A DNA stretch of 64,000 bases, taken from contig NZ_AP022618.1 of NCBI RefSeq assembly GCF_010731615.1, positions 2,480,001 through 2,544,000 of the forward strand. Reading direction: 5' to 3'. How positions within the stretch are numbered: position 1 is the first letter of the stretch; every line of letters begins with the position of its first letter. Position numbers and translations under genes: made by a program. A model generated the notes under the pieces. The model was not told the DNA's origin, ran no database searches, and saw only the letters and a list, made by a program, of their open reading frames with translations. This stretch comes from Mycolicibacterium insubricum. Lineage in GTDB: Bacteria; Actinomycetota; Actinomycetes; Mycobacteriales; Mycobacteriaceae. Positions 56,179 to 64,000 of the stretch are shown one piece after another.

Positions 56179-57186
56179 ATGACTCTCCCGTTCTTCGGCC
56201 CGATGTCCCTGTCGGGGTTCGCGCACCCGTGGTTCTTCCTGTTCCTGATCGTGGTGGCCGGCCTGGCGGCGCTGTACATCGCCGCCCAGCTGTCCGGGTA
56301 CCGCCGTTACCTGCGCTTTGCCAACACCGACCTGCTCGATTCGGTGGCCCCGAACCGGCCCAGCCACTGGCGGCACCTCTCGGCGGTCCTGATGATCGTG
56401 GGGCTGACGCTGCTGACCATCGCGATGGCCGGTCCCACCAACGACGTGAAGGTGCCCCGCAACCGGGCCGTGGTGATGCTGGTCATCGACGTCTCGCAGT
56501 CCATGCGGGCCACCGACATCCCGCCGACCCGGCTCGCCGCCGCCCAGGAGGCGGCCAAGCAGTTCGTCAGCGAACTGACTCCGGGCATCAACCTCGGCCT
56601 GGTCGCCTACGCCGGCACCGCGACGGTGCTGGTGTCGCCGACAACCAACCGGGACACCACCAAGGCCGCGATCGACAAGCTGCAGCTGGCCGACCGCACG
56701 GCCACCGGCGAGGGCATCTTTACCGCCCTGCAGTCGATCGCCACAGTCGGCGCCGTCATCGGCGGCGGCGACGAGCCGCCGCCGGCCCGGATCGTGCTGC
56801 TGTCCGACGGCAAGGAGACCGTGCCGTCCAACCCGGACAACACCAAGGGCGCGTTCACCGCGGCCCGGATGGCCAAGGAGCAGGGCGTGCCCATCTCCAC
56901 CATCTCCTTCGGCACCCCGTACGGCTACGTCGAGATCAACGACCAGCGTCAGCCGGTACCCGTCGACGACGCCACCCTGAAGAAGATCGCCCAGCTCTCT
57001 GGTGGCAACGCCTACAACGCCGCCAGCCTGGAAGAGCTCAAGCAGGTCTACACCACCCTGCAGCAGCAGATCGGCCATGAGCTGGTCCGGGGCGATGCCA
57101 GCGTCGGCTGGCTGCGGATGGGCACGTTCATCGTGGCGCTGGCCGCGCTGGCGGGGTTGTTGATCAACCGGCGACTGCCCGGATAG
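56179..57186 (+). CDS. Membrane VWA-domain protein (BatA-like)
   Basis: Rv1481-type protein, 335 aa. Two N-terminal helices (about 14-34 and 62-81), an extracytoplasmic VWA domain with complete MIDAS motif (DVSQSM, the threonine in ATGEGIF and aspartate in LLSDGKET) and a C-terminal helix (about 313-330). This is the BatA/aerotolerance layout. It lies 31 bp after the DUF58 gene. Likely works with MoxR1 in envelope or metal-dependent protein assembly; unproven. Confidence 0.92.
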   Translation: MTLPFFGPMSLSGFAHPWFFLFLIVVAGLAALYIAAQLSGYRRYLRFANTDLLDSVAPNRPSHWRHLSAVLMIVGLTLLTIAMAGPTNDVKVPRNRAVVMLVIDVSQSMRATDIPPTRLAAAQEAAKQFVSELTPGINLGLVAYAGTATVLVSPTTNRDTTKAAIDKLQLADRTATGEGIFTALQSIATVGAVIGGGDEPPPARIVLLSDGKETVPSNPDNTKGAFTAARMAKEQGVPISTISFGTPYGYVEINDQRQPVPVDDATLKKIAQLSGGNAYNAASLEELKQVYTTLQQQIGHELVRGDASVGWLRMGTFIVALAALAGLLINRRLPG

Positions 57187-57204
57187 GGGCCTACCCTCGC
57201 CGGA

Positions 57205-57220
57205 CCGACCGGTGGGTCGG
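57205..57220 (+). terminator. Hairpin after the moxR module
   Basis: CCGACC (57205-57210) pairs with GGTCGG (57215-57220) around GGTG. It lies 19 bp after the VWA gene stop and 26 bp before the fabG1 -10. Confidence 0.5.
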
Positions 57221-57245
57221 CTTCATCGAAATCAGCCCGAGGCGA

Positions 57246-58016
<771 letters not shown>

Positions 58017-58053
58017 CACTTATCGAAACCCGCTGAACAGTAAGGATTTTCAC

Positions 58054-58863
58054 ATGGCAGGCATTCTCGAAGGTAAGCGGATTCTCGTCACGGGGATCAT
58101 CACCGACAGCTCGATCGCGTTCCATATCGCCAAGACCGCCCAGGAGGCCGGCGCCGAACTGGTGCTCACCGGCTTCGACCGGATGAAGCTGATCCAGCGG
58201 ATCGCCGACCGGCTGCCCAACCCGGCGCCGCTGCTGGAACTCGACGTGCAGAACGAGGAGCACCTGGCGTCGCTGGCCAGCCGGATCGCCGAGGTCATCG
58301 GCGAGGGCAACAAGCTCGACGGCGTCGTGCACTCGATCGGCTTCATGCCGCAGACCGGAATGGGCGTCAACCCGTTCTTCGACGCCCCCTACGACGACGT
58401 GGCCAAGGGCATCCACATCTCGGCCTACTCCTACGCCTCCCTGGCCAAGGCCACCCTGCCGGTGATGAACGCCGGCGGCAGCATCGTCGGCATGGACTTC
58501 GACCCCACCCGGGCGATGCCGGCCTACAACTGGATGACGGTCGCCAAGAGCGCCCTGGAATCGGTCAACCGGTTCGTCGCCCGCGAAGCGGGCAAGGTCG
58601 GTGTGCGGTCCAATCTCGTTGCCGCCGGACCGATCCGGACCCTGGCGATGAGCGCCATCGTCGGCGGTGCGCTCGGCGAGGAGGCCGGCGAGCAGATGCG
58701 GCTGCTGGAAGAGGGCTGGGACCAGCGGGCCCCGGTCGGCTGGAACATGAAGGACCCGACCCCGGTCGCCAAGACCGTGTGCGCCCTGCTCTCGGACTGG
58801 CTGCCGGCCACCACCGGCGACATCATCTACGCCGACGGCGGCGCCCACACCCAGCTGCTCTGA
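58054..58863 (+). CDS. inhA: Enoyl-ACP reductase InhA
   Basis: NADH-dependent enoyl-ACP reductase of FAS-II and known target of isoniazid. It is 269 aa, as in M. tuberculosis, so numbering transfers: catalytic Y158 and K165 lie in [10 protein letters not shown], and S94 in HSIGFMPQ is the wild-type residue. [11 protein letters not shown] is the NADH loop. ATG 58054 has TAAGGA upstream. Confidence 0.97.
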   Translation: MAGILEGKRILVTGIITDSSIAFHIAKTAQEAGAELVLTGFDRMKLIQRIADRLPNPAPLLELDVQNEEHLASLASRIAEVIGEGNKLDGVVHSIGFMPQTGMGVNPFFDAPYDDVAKGIHISAYSYASLAKATLPVMNAGGSIVGMDFDPTRAMPAYNWMTVAKSALESVNRFVAREAGKVGVRSNLVAAGPIRTLAMSAIVGGALGEEAGEQMRLLEEGWDQRAPVGWNMKDPTPVAKTVCALLSDWLPATTGDIIYADGGAHTQLL

Positions 58864-58873
58864 CCGTCGCGCC

Positions 58874-59902
58874 TTGACGGACGTCGACGCCCTGCTGCTG
58901 CTGTCGTTCGGTGGCCCGGAGGCCCCCGAGCAGGTCATGCCGTTCCTGCGCAATGTCACCCGCGGGCGCGACATCCCGGATGCGCGGCTGGCCGACGTGG
59001 CCGAGCACTACCTGCATTTCGGGGGCGCCTCGCCGATCAACGGCATCAACCGGGCGCTGATCGGCGAGATCCGGGCCCTGGCGGCGGCCCGCGGCGAGGA
59101 TCTGCCGGTGTACTTCGGCAACCGCAACTGGGAGCCATACCTGCAGGATGCCGTTACCACCATGCGGGACAACGGGGTACGCCGGGCGGCGGTGTTCGCG
59201 ACGTCGGCGTGGGGCGGCTACTCCAGCTGCGGTCAGTACACCGAGGACATCGCCCGGGCCCGCGCCGCCGTCGGTGACGGCGCGCCGGAGCTGGTGAAGC
59301 TACGTCAGTTCTTCGACCACCCGCTGTTCGTCGAACTGTTCGCCGAGGCGATCACCGCGGCGCGTGGCACCCTGCCCGACGGACTGCGGGACGACGCCCG
59401 GCTGGTGTTCACCGCGCACTCCATCCCGGTGGCCGCCGACGAGCGCTGCGGCCCCAACCTGTACAGCCGCCAGGTCGGCTACGCGTCCCGGCTGGTCGCC
59501 GCGACCGCCGGGGTCACCGACTACGACCAGGTGTGGCAGTCGCGATCGGGCCCGCCGCAGGTGCCGTGGCTGGCCCCGGATATCGCCGATCACCTCGGTA
59601 CGCTGGCGGAGCGGGGCACACGGGCGGTGATCATCTGCCCGATCGGCTTCCTGTCGGATCACATCGAGGTGGTGTGGGACCTCGACACCGAGCTGGCCGC
59701 CCAAGCCGCCGAGGCCGGGATCGCCGTCGCCCGCGCCGCCACCCCCAACGCCGACCCGCGGTTCGCCGCCCTGGTGCTCGACCTGCTCGACGAACTGCGC
59801 ACCGGTGCCGAGCCGGCCAGAGTGTTGGGTCCGGACCCGGTGCCGGGCTACGGGCTCAGTGTCAACGGGGCACCGTGCTCACCGGACTGCTGTGGGGTGT
59901 GA
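58874..59902 (+). CDS. hemH: Ferrochelatase (coproporphyrin type)
   Basis: Inserts iron into coproporphyrin III or protoporphyrin. The 342-aa protein has VFTAHSIP with the metal-site histidine and [16 protein letters not shown]. Cysteines C119 (GYSSCGQY), C335, C339 and C340 (PCSPDCCGV) fit the [2Fe-2S]-binding set of actinobacterial enzymes. TTG 58874 is the only start before the conserved [13 protein letters not shown]; 10 bp separate it from inhA. Confidence 0.93.
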   Translation: MTDVDALLLLSFGGPEAPEQVMPFLRNVTRGRDIPDARLADVAEHYLHFGGASPINGINRALIGEIRALAAARGEDLPVYFGNRNWEPYLQDAVTTMRDNGVRRAAVFATSAWGGYSSCGQYTEDIARARAAVGDGAPELVKLRQFFDHPLFVELFAEAITAARGTLPDGLRDDARLVFTAHSIPVAADERCGPNLYSRQVGYASRLVAATAGVTDYDQVWQSRSGPPQVPWLAPDIADHLGTLAERGTRAVIICPIGFLSDHIEVVWDLDTELAAQAAEAGIAVARAATPNADPRFAALVLDLLDELRTGAEPARVLGPDPVPGYGLSVNGAPCSPDCCGV

Positions 59903-60017
59903 CCCGGGCGCCTCGCGCCGATCTGGCTGATTCCGCCGGGCGGGCCGAGTTCGTGCGTGTGGCCCACCCCGCGCTGCCTGGTGGCCGCCGGCATCGAAGT
60001 ACGGTACCGCCTCAGGT

Positions 60018-60031
60018 GCCATACGTATGGC
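60018..60031. repeat. 14-bp perfect palindrome in a convergent gap
   Basis: GCCATACGTATGGC reads the same on both strands. It lies between hemH and the end of the Rv1486c-type gene and has no loop, so a terminator is unlikely. It may be a protein binding site. Confidence 0.45.
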
Positions 60032-60033
60032 GG

Positions 60034-60879
60034 TCAGACCTGCCACGCGGACCGCAGGATGGCGTCGACGGCGGCCAGCCGCGCGGTGCGCACCACCAGT
60101 GACAGCGGTTGCAGCGCGGCACCGGCCAGCTGAACCCCCGACGACGACTGGATGGAGATCGGGGTCATGCCCTCGCTGACGGTCAGGATCGCGTCGACCT
60201 GCGCGGCGGTGTCGAGCACCCGCAGGGCCCGGTCCGGGGCGTGGTCGGGTGCGGCGTGCTCGCGGTCGGCCGCCAGCAGCTGCTCGACGAGCTCGCGCGG
60301 GTCTTCCACATTCGCCCCCGGTCCGCCCGCCCGCAACGTGGTCAGCTGTTCGGCGGCGGTGCGCACCGCCGAACGCAGTTCCAGCTCGGCGGCGCCCAGG
60401 TCGAACTGTTCGGCAGCCGGCCCCGATGGAAGGGAGTAGACGGTCCAGGACAGCGAGCCGTCGGGCTCCGGCTCGTCGCCGTAGGCGTCCTCGGTCTCGC
60501 CGTATTCGGGCACCAGGCCGATGGCCCCGTCCTCGCTCTCGATGCGTACGGCCTCACCGACGGCCAGCGCATCGGCGGCGAACGCGCTGCCCGGCGGCAG
60601 CCCGCGGACGTCACCGGGCACCGGCAGCACCAGGCTCAGCGCCGGCCGGCCGGTGCGCGGACCGGCCGCCATGCGCAGCACTTGCAGGATCGACACCACC
60701 CCGGCGTCGTCGACGTCGGGCCAGGGCAGCCCGGTGCGGTTGGCGGCACCCAGGTCGTAGGCGGTGACGCGGTGATGCGGCGCCCACAACGACAGCGCGT
60801 CGAGCACGTCGTCGGGGGCGGCCCGCCCGGCCAGCCAGGCGTTACCCCACAGGGCCAGCGAAACACTCGGGCACCACAT
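60034..60879 (-). CDS. Conserved mycobacterial protein (Rv1486c type)
   Basis: Function unknown. The 281-aa protein has no membrane helix or signal peptide. It begins [29 protein letters not shown], as in the Rv1486c family, and is acidic in the middle ([17 protein letters not shown]). ATG 60879 is preceded 8 nt upstream by TAAACT on the minus strand. It stands between two plus-strand units. Confidence 0.82.
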   Translation of the reverse strand: MWCPSVSLALWGNAWLAGRAAPDDVLDALSLWAPHHRVTAYDLGAANRTGLPWPDVDDAGVVSILQVLRMAAGPRTGRPALSLVLPVPGDVRGLPPGSAFAADALAVGEAVRIESEDGAIGLVPEYGETEDAYGDEPEPDGSLSWTVYSLPSGPAAEQFDLGAAELELRSAVRTAAEQLTTLRAGGPGANVEDPRELVEQLLAADREHAAPDHAPDRALRVLDTAAQVDAILTVSEGMTPISIQSSSGVQLAGAALQPLSLVVRTARLAAVDAILRSAWQV

Positions 60880-60887
60880 GGTCGGGG

Positions 60888-60893
60888 AGTTTA
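60888..60893 (-). promoter_or_regulatory. -10 element of the Rv1486c-type gene (leaderless layout)
   Basis: TAAACT on the minus strand ends 8 nt before ATG 60879. Confidence 0.5.
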
Positions 60894-60932
60894 GCCGCTG
60901 ACATCGTGCTGCCCGTCGCAGTGCGGCCGGGT

Positions 60933-60938
60933 TAGGGT
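60933..60938 (+). promoter_or_regulatory. -10 element of the NfeD-type gene (leaderless layout)
   Basis: TAGGGT ends 6 nt before ATG 60945. With the minus-strand hexamer at 60888-60893 it forms a compact divergent promoter. Confidence 0.6.
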
Positions 60939-60944
60939 GGGCAT

Positions 60945-61409
60945 ATGCCCGCGGCACTGATCTGGCTCATCGCGGCGCTTCTGCTGGCCGGCGCCGAGGC
61001 GCTCACCGGTGACATGTTCCTGCTGATGCTCGCCGGTGGAGCCCTGGCTGCGGCCGTCAGCCGCCAGCTGCTGGACCTGTCGCCGTGGGTCGACGGTGCG
61101 GTTTTCCTGGTGGTCTCGGTCCTGCTGGTCACCCTGGTGCGCCCGACCCTGCGTAGACGGCTGCAACCGGCGGCGCTGCCGGAGGTCGGCATCGAGGCGT
61201 TGGCCGGCCGTTCGGCGATCGTGCTGGAACCGGTGAGCCGCCACGGCGGTCAGATCAAGCTGGCCGGCGAGGTGTGGTCGGCGCGGCCGATGGTGGAACA
61301 CGACGTGTACGGCCAGGGCGAGGAGGTCAGCGTCATCGCCATCGACGGCGCGACCGCCATCGTCGGACCGACGGGCTTTGGAAACTCGATCGAGGGGAGC
61401 GCGACATGA
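60945..61409 (+). CDS. NfeD-family membrane protein
   Basis: Rv1487-type, 154 aa. Three hydrophobic helices (about 3-20, 23-42, 46-65) precede a C-terminal OB-fold domain (about 83-145; [13 protein letters not shown]...VWSAR, conserved in NfeD proteins). NfeD proteins pair with SPFH proteins, and the SPFH gene overlaps its end by 4 bp. Together they may organise membrane microdomains. Confidence 0.9.
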   Translation: MPAALIWLIAALLLAGAEALTGDMFLLMLAGGALAAAVSRQLLDLSPWVDGAVFLVVSVLLVTLVRPTLRRRLQPAALPEVGIEALAGRSAIVLEPVSRHGGQIKLAGEVWSARPMVEHDVYGQGEEVSVIAIDGATAIVGPTGFGNSIEGSAT

Positions 61410-62647
61410 TGCCGGCTTTGATACTGCTGCTGGTCCTGATCGGCCTGGGCGTGGTGATCGTCGTCAAATCGGTGGCGCTGATCCCGCAGGCGGAGGCCGC
61501 GGTGATCGAACGCCTCGGTCGCTACAGTCGCACCGTCAGCGGCCAGCTCACCATCCTGGTTCCGTTCATCGACCGCATCCGGGCCCGCATCGACCTGCGC
61601 GAGCGGGTGGTGTCCTTCCCACCGCAGCCGGTGATCACCGAGGACAACCTGACGCTGAACATCGACACCGTGGTGTATTTCCAGGTCACCAACCCCCAGG
61701 CCGCGGTGTACGCGATCAGCAACTACATCGTCGGCGTCGAGCAGCTGACCACCACCACGCTGCGCAACGTGGTCGGCGGTATGACCCTGGAACAGACGCT
61801 GACCAGCCGCGATCAGATCAATGCCGCGCTGCGCGTGGTGCTCGACGAGGCCACCGGCAAGTGGGGGCTGCGGGTGTCGCGGGTGGAACTGCGGTCCATC
61901 GACCCGCCGCCGTCGATCCAGGAATCGATGGAAAAGCAGATGAAGGCCGACCGCGAGAAGCGCGCCATGATCCTCACCGCCGAGGGTGTCCGGGAAGCCT
62001 CGATCAAGCAGGCCGAGGGCCAGAAGCAGTCGCAGATCCTGGCGGCCGAGGGCGCCAAGCAGGCCGCGATCCTGGGCGCCGAGGCCGAGCGGCAGTCCCG
62101 GATCCTGCGCGCCGAGGGTGAGCGGGCCGCCCAGTACCTCAAGGCCCAGGGCGAGGCGAAAGCCATCGAGAAGACGTTCGCGGCCATCAAGGCCGGCCGG
62201 CCCACCCCGGAATTGCTGGCCTACCAGTATCTGCAGACCCTGCCGGAGATGGCCAAGGGCGAGGCCAACAAGGTGTGGCTGGTGCCCAGCGACTTCGGTT
62301 CTGCGCTACAGGGTTTCACCAAGATGCTGGGGGCACCCGGAGACGACGGCGTGTTCCGCTACACCCCGTCACCGGTCGATCCGGCGCCGACGGGCACCGA
62401 CGACGAGGACGTGGCCGACTGGTTCACCGGCGGCACCGATCCGGGCACGGCGCGGGCCGTCGCCGCCGCCGAAGCGGCCGCCGCGGCGCCGTCACCGACG
62501 TTGCCGGGCACCCCGCCGTCGATCCCGGGCGGACCCGCTGTGCCGCCGCAGGGATTGGCCTCCCCGCCGCCCGGGTACCCGCAGCCGACGGGAACTCCGC
62601 AACCCGGCGTGCCGCAATCCGGAATGCCGCAACACCGAAGGGACTGA
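61406..62647 (+). CDS. SPFH/Band 7 membrane protein
   Basis: Stomatin-like protein (Rv1488 type), 413 aa. One N-terminal helix (about 4-22), SPFH domain (about 25-190; LGRYSRTVSGQLTILVPFIDRI, DLRERVVSFPPQPVIT, VDNLTLNID-like), then an Ala/Glu/Gln-rich coiled coil (about 190-265) and a Pro/Gly-rich tail (about 340-413). Acts with the NfeD protein just upstream in membrane organisation or protein turnover. Two ATGs (61406, 61409) are possible. Confidence 0.92.
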   Translation: MMPALILLLVLIGLGVVIVVKSVALIPQAEAAVIERLGRYSRTVSGQLTILVPFIDRIRARIDLRERVVSFPPQPVITEDNLTLNIDTVVYFQVTNPQAAVYAISNYIVGVEQLTTTTLRNVVGGMTLEQTLTSRDQINAALRVVLDEATGKWGLRVSRVELRSIDPPPSIQESMEKQMKADREKRAMILTAEGVREASIKQAEGQKQSQILAAEGAKQAAILGAEAERQSRILRAEGERAAQYLKAQGEAKAIEKTFAAIKAGRPTPELLAYQYLQTLPEMAKGEANKVWLVPSDFGSALQGFTKMLGAPGDDGVFRYTPSPVDPAPTGTDDEDVADWFTGGTDPGTARAVAAAEAAAAAPSPTLPGTPPSIPGGPAVPPQGLASPPPGYPQPTGTPQPGVPQSGMPQHRRD

Positions 62648-62651
62648 CCCA

Positions 62652-63011
62652 ATGCCCGCACTGAACTCCAACCGCACCTACGCCGCGCTGGCCGCGTTCC
62701 AGGCCGCCGACGCCGTCGCGTGCGCGATCCCCGCACCGCAGATCACCGCGGCCCTCGACGCGGTGAACTGCCCGCCGGAGATCCGCCCGGTGCTGCCGGT
62801 GGTCAAGGCCGCCTCGGCGATCGGCCTGCTGTCGGTGTACCGCTTCCCGGGCCTGGCCCGGCTGACCACCGTCATGCTCACCATCTACTTCACCCTCGCC
62901 GTCGGCGCGCACGTGAAGGCCAAGGACTTCAGCCCCGGGCTGGGTGCGGCGTCGTCGTTCCTGGCGCTGTTCGCCACCCTGGCCGCCACGGGCCCGCAGC
63001 GCGAGTCCTAG
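62652..63011 (+). CDS. DoxX-like membrane protein
   Basis: The 119-aa protein has four hydrophobic segments and fits the DoxX-like family (Rv1489-type position). Conserved features: ALAAFQAADAVACAIP, PVVKAASAIGLLSVYRFPGLARLTT and AVGAHVKAKDF. Function unknown. It follows the SPFH gene after 4 bp. Confidence 0.8.
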   Translation: MPALNSNRTYAALAAFQAADAVACAIPAPQITAALDAVNCPPEIRPVLPVVKAASAIGLLSVYRFPGLARLTTVMLTIYFTLAVGAHVKAKDFSPGLGAASSFLALFATLAATGPQRES

Positions 63012-63032
63012 CCGGGCCACTCCTGCTGATTC

Positions 63033-63884
63033 TCAGGCCGCCGGGGCGCTGATCTCATCGCCGTGGTGGGCATGTTGGGCGTGCACATGCCGGCGGTGCA
63101 TCCGCCACTCGTACACCAGCCCGGCGATCCCCACCCCGGCCGTGCACGCCGACACCAGCAGCAGGACCGGGCTGACGGTTCCGGTCATTGCGTCGCCGAG
63201 GACCACCACCGCGGCGGTGCCCGGCAGCAGGCCGGCCATCGTGGCCAGCGTGTAGGGCGCCAGGCGCACCGTCGAGGCGCCCGCCGCGTAGTTGATCACC
63301 GAGAACGGGATCGCCGGGATCAGCCGCAGCGACAGCACCGCCGGCCAGCCGCGCCGGCGCAGGTGCTCGTCGGCGGCCTCCATTCGCGGATGGGCCAGCA
63401 CCCGGGACAACCGCCAGTCGAACGCGCGGACGGCCAGCATGGCCAGTACTGCGCTGATGGTGCTGGCGGTCACCGCGATGAGGACGCCCAACGCCGACCC
63501 GAAGAGCAGGCCAGCGGCCAGGGTGAAGGCGGTGCGAGGGAACGGAAACACGGTGACCAGGGCGTGCGCGGCCAGGAACGCCAGCGGCAGCCACGGCCCG
63601 GCGGCCGCCGACCAGTCGCGCATCTGCATCGCCGAGGGCAGCGGGACCCACAGTACGATCGCCACCAATGCGACCAGCGCAATCGAGGTGAACACCACCC
63701 GCCGGCCGGAGAGTTGGCGGGCGACGGCGAACACGGTGACCGGCAGCGTGCGGAGCACCGCCAACGAGCGTCGCAAACTCCCATCGGGCCCGGCCACGGA
63801 AAACCAGCGTACGGGTTCCCGATGAACAACCGGTGTTACCGGCCGGTAGCCAGCGGCCGGATCGAAACCGCCGGTCACCATCAT
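63033..63884 (-). CDS. TVP38/TMEM64-family membrane protein
   Basis: SNARE-associated (DedA/VTT-like) family protein, 283 aa (Rv1491c type). About six helices; the family core has FPFPRTAFTLAAGLLFG and RLIPAIPFSVINYAAGAS. The C-terminal tail is histidine-rich (MHRRHVHAQHAHHGDE). Start uncertain: ATG 63884 or 63881 give a long N-terminal extension (about 45 residues) before the conserved region. It is divergent from mutA. Confidence 0.87.
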   Translation of the reverse strand: MMVTGGFDPAAGYRPVTPVVHREPVRWFSVAGPDGSLRRSLAVLRTLPVTVFAVARQLSGRRVVFTSIALVALVAIVLWVPLPSAMQMRDWSAAAGPWLPLAFLAAHALVTVFPFPRTAFTLAAGLLFGSALGVLIAVTASTISAVLAMLAVRAFDWRLSRVLAHPRMEAADEHLRRRGWPAVLSLRLIPAIPFSVINYAAGASTVRLAPYTLATMAGLLPGTAAVVVLGDAMTGTVSPVLLLVSACTAGVGIAGLVYEWRMHRRHVHAQHAHHGDEISAPAA

Positions 63885-63921
63885 TTAGCCTGAGGAGAAC
63901 GCCATTTCACAGGAGCTGCCA

Positions 63922-64000
63922 GTGTCTTCAGGGGTATCCGTCGAGCCCGCCCACCGGGCCGAGTTGGAAAAGACCCGCGCCCAGTGGCGCTCCGGGGTCG
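63922..64000 (+). CDS. mutA: Methylmalonyl-CoA mutase small subunit, 5' end only
   Basis: The window ends 79 bp into the gene. GTG 63922 has AGGAG 6 nt upstream and reads VSSGVSVEPAHRAELEKTRAQW, similar to the start of mycobacterial MutA, and mutA follows the TVP38-type gene in M. tuberculosis (Rv1492). The small subunit pairs with MutB to isomerise methylmalonyl-CoA. Assignment rests on synteny and a short N-terminus. Confidence 0.7.
   Translation, partial: MSSGVSVEPAHRAELEKTRAQWRSGV

Noticed and set aside
61406..62647. Secreted toxin or phage-like protein in the Ala/Glu repeat region
   Set aside because: The repeat is the usual SPFH coiled coil and the NfeD partner is adjacent.

Overview
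The window is chromosomal DNA of a mycobacterium (high G+C; MptB, SufR-led suf operon, RipA/RipB, fabG1-inhA and Rv-type conserved membrane proteins). Judged from remembered protein families, gene order is collinear with M. tuberculosis Rv1415 (ribA2) to Rv1492 (mutA). No PE/PPE genes, insertion sequences, tRNAs, rRNAs or CRISPR arrays were seen. Several genes differ from M. tuberculosis: a PEP carboxylase and a lutABC lactate-oxidation operon are present, SufB has no intein, and a large protein with PknH-sensor-like repeats lies between whiA and gap. This fits an environmental or non-tuberculosis lineage; I cannot name the species.

Layout: 117-2364 riboflavin genes (ribBA, ribH) plus a membrane PH-type protein; 2365-2936 a non-coding stretch rich in short repeats; 2937-7989 uvrC, rapZ, yvcK, whiA; 8057-10831 the repeat membrane protein; 11036-14383 glycolysis (gap, pgk, tpiA) with secG, then a Q-rich membrane protein and ppc; 17939-21650 a DJ-1-type protein and lutABC; 21665-28917 (minus) two small proteins and the pentose-phosphate operon tkt-tal-zwf-opcA-pgl; 29123-34540 heme A synthesis (ctaB, ctaA) interleaved with a flavin monooxygenase, a quinone oxidoreductase and an ATP-grasp protein; 34588-38007 (minus) an ABC transporter and mptB; 38084-44351 the suf operon; 44451-47299 thioredoxin, enoyl-CoA hydratase and an ABC-F protein; 47315-50727 (minus) acn and its TetR regulator; 50900-53855 an Rv1476-type protein, ripA and ripB; 53876-54052 a 57-bp tandem repeat; 54136-57186 moxR1, DUF58 and VWA proteins; 57258-59902 fabG1, inhA, hemH; 60034-64000 Rv1486c-type protein, NfeD and SPFH proteins, a DoxX-like protein, a TVP38-type protein and the start of mutA.

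The gene content is mostly central metabolism and envelope biogenesis. The most informative extra signals are regulatory. At least ten genes have a TANNNT -10 hexamer 6-8 nt before the start codon, the layout of leaderless mRNAs. Candidate operators lie before sufR (SufR type), trxA (CsoR/CstR type), acn (AcnR type), ctaA and ctaB (a shared CTACC/GTAGTAGA motif) and ripA (GTCAC cluster). The most unusual protein is the 925-residue product of 8057-10831, whose cysteine-poor PknH-sensor-like repeats appear to lie on the cytoplasmic side of a two-helix membrane anchor.
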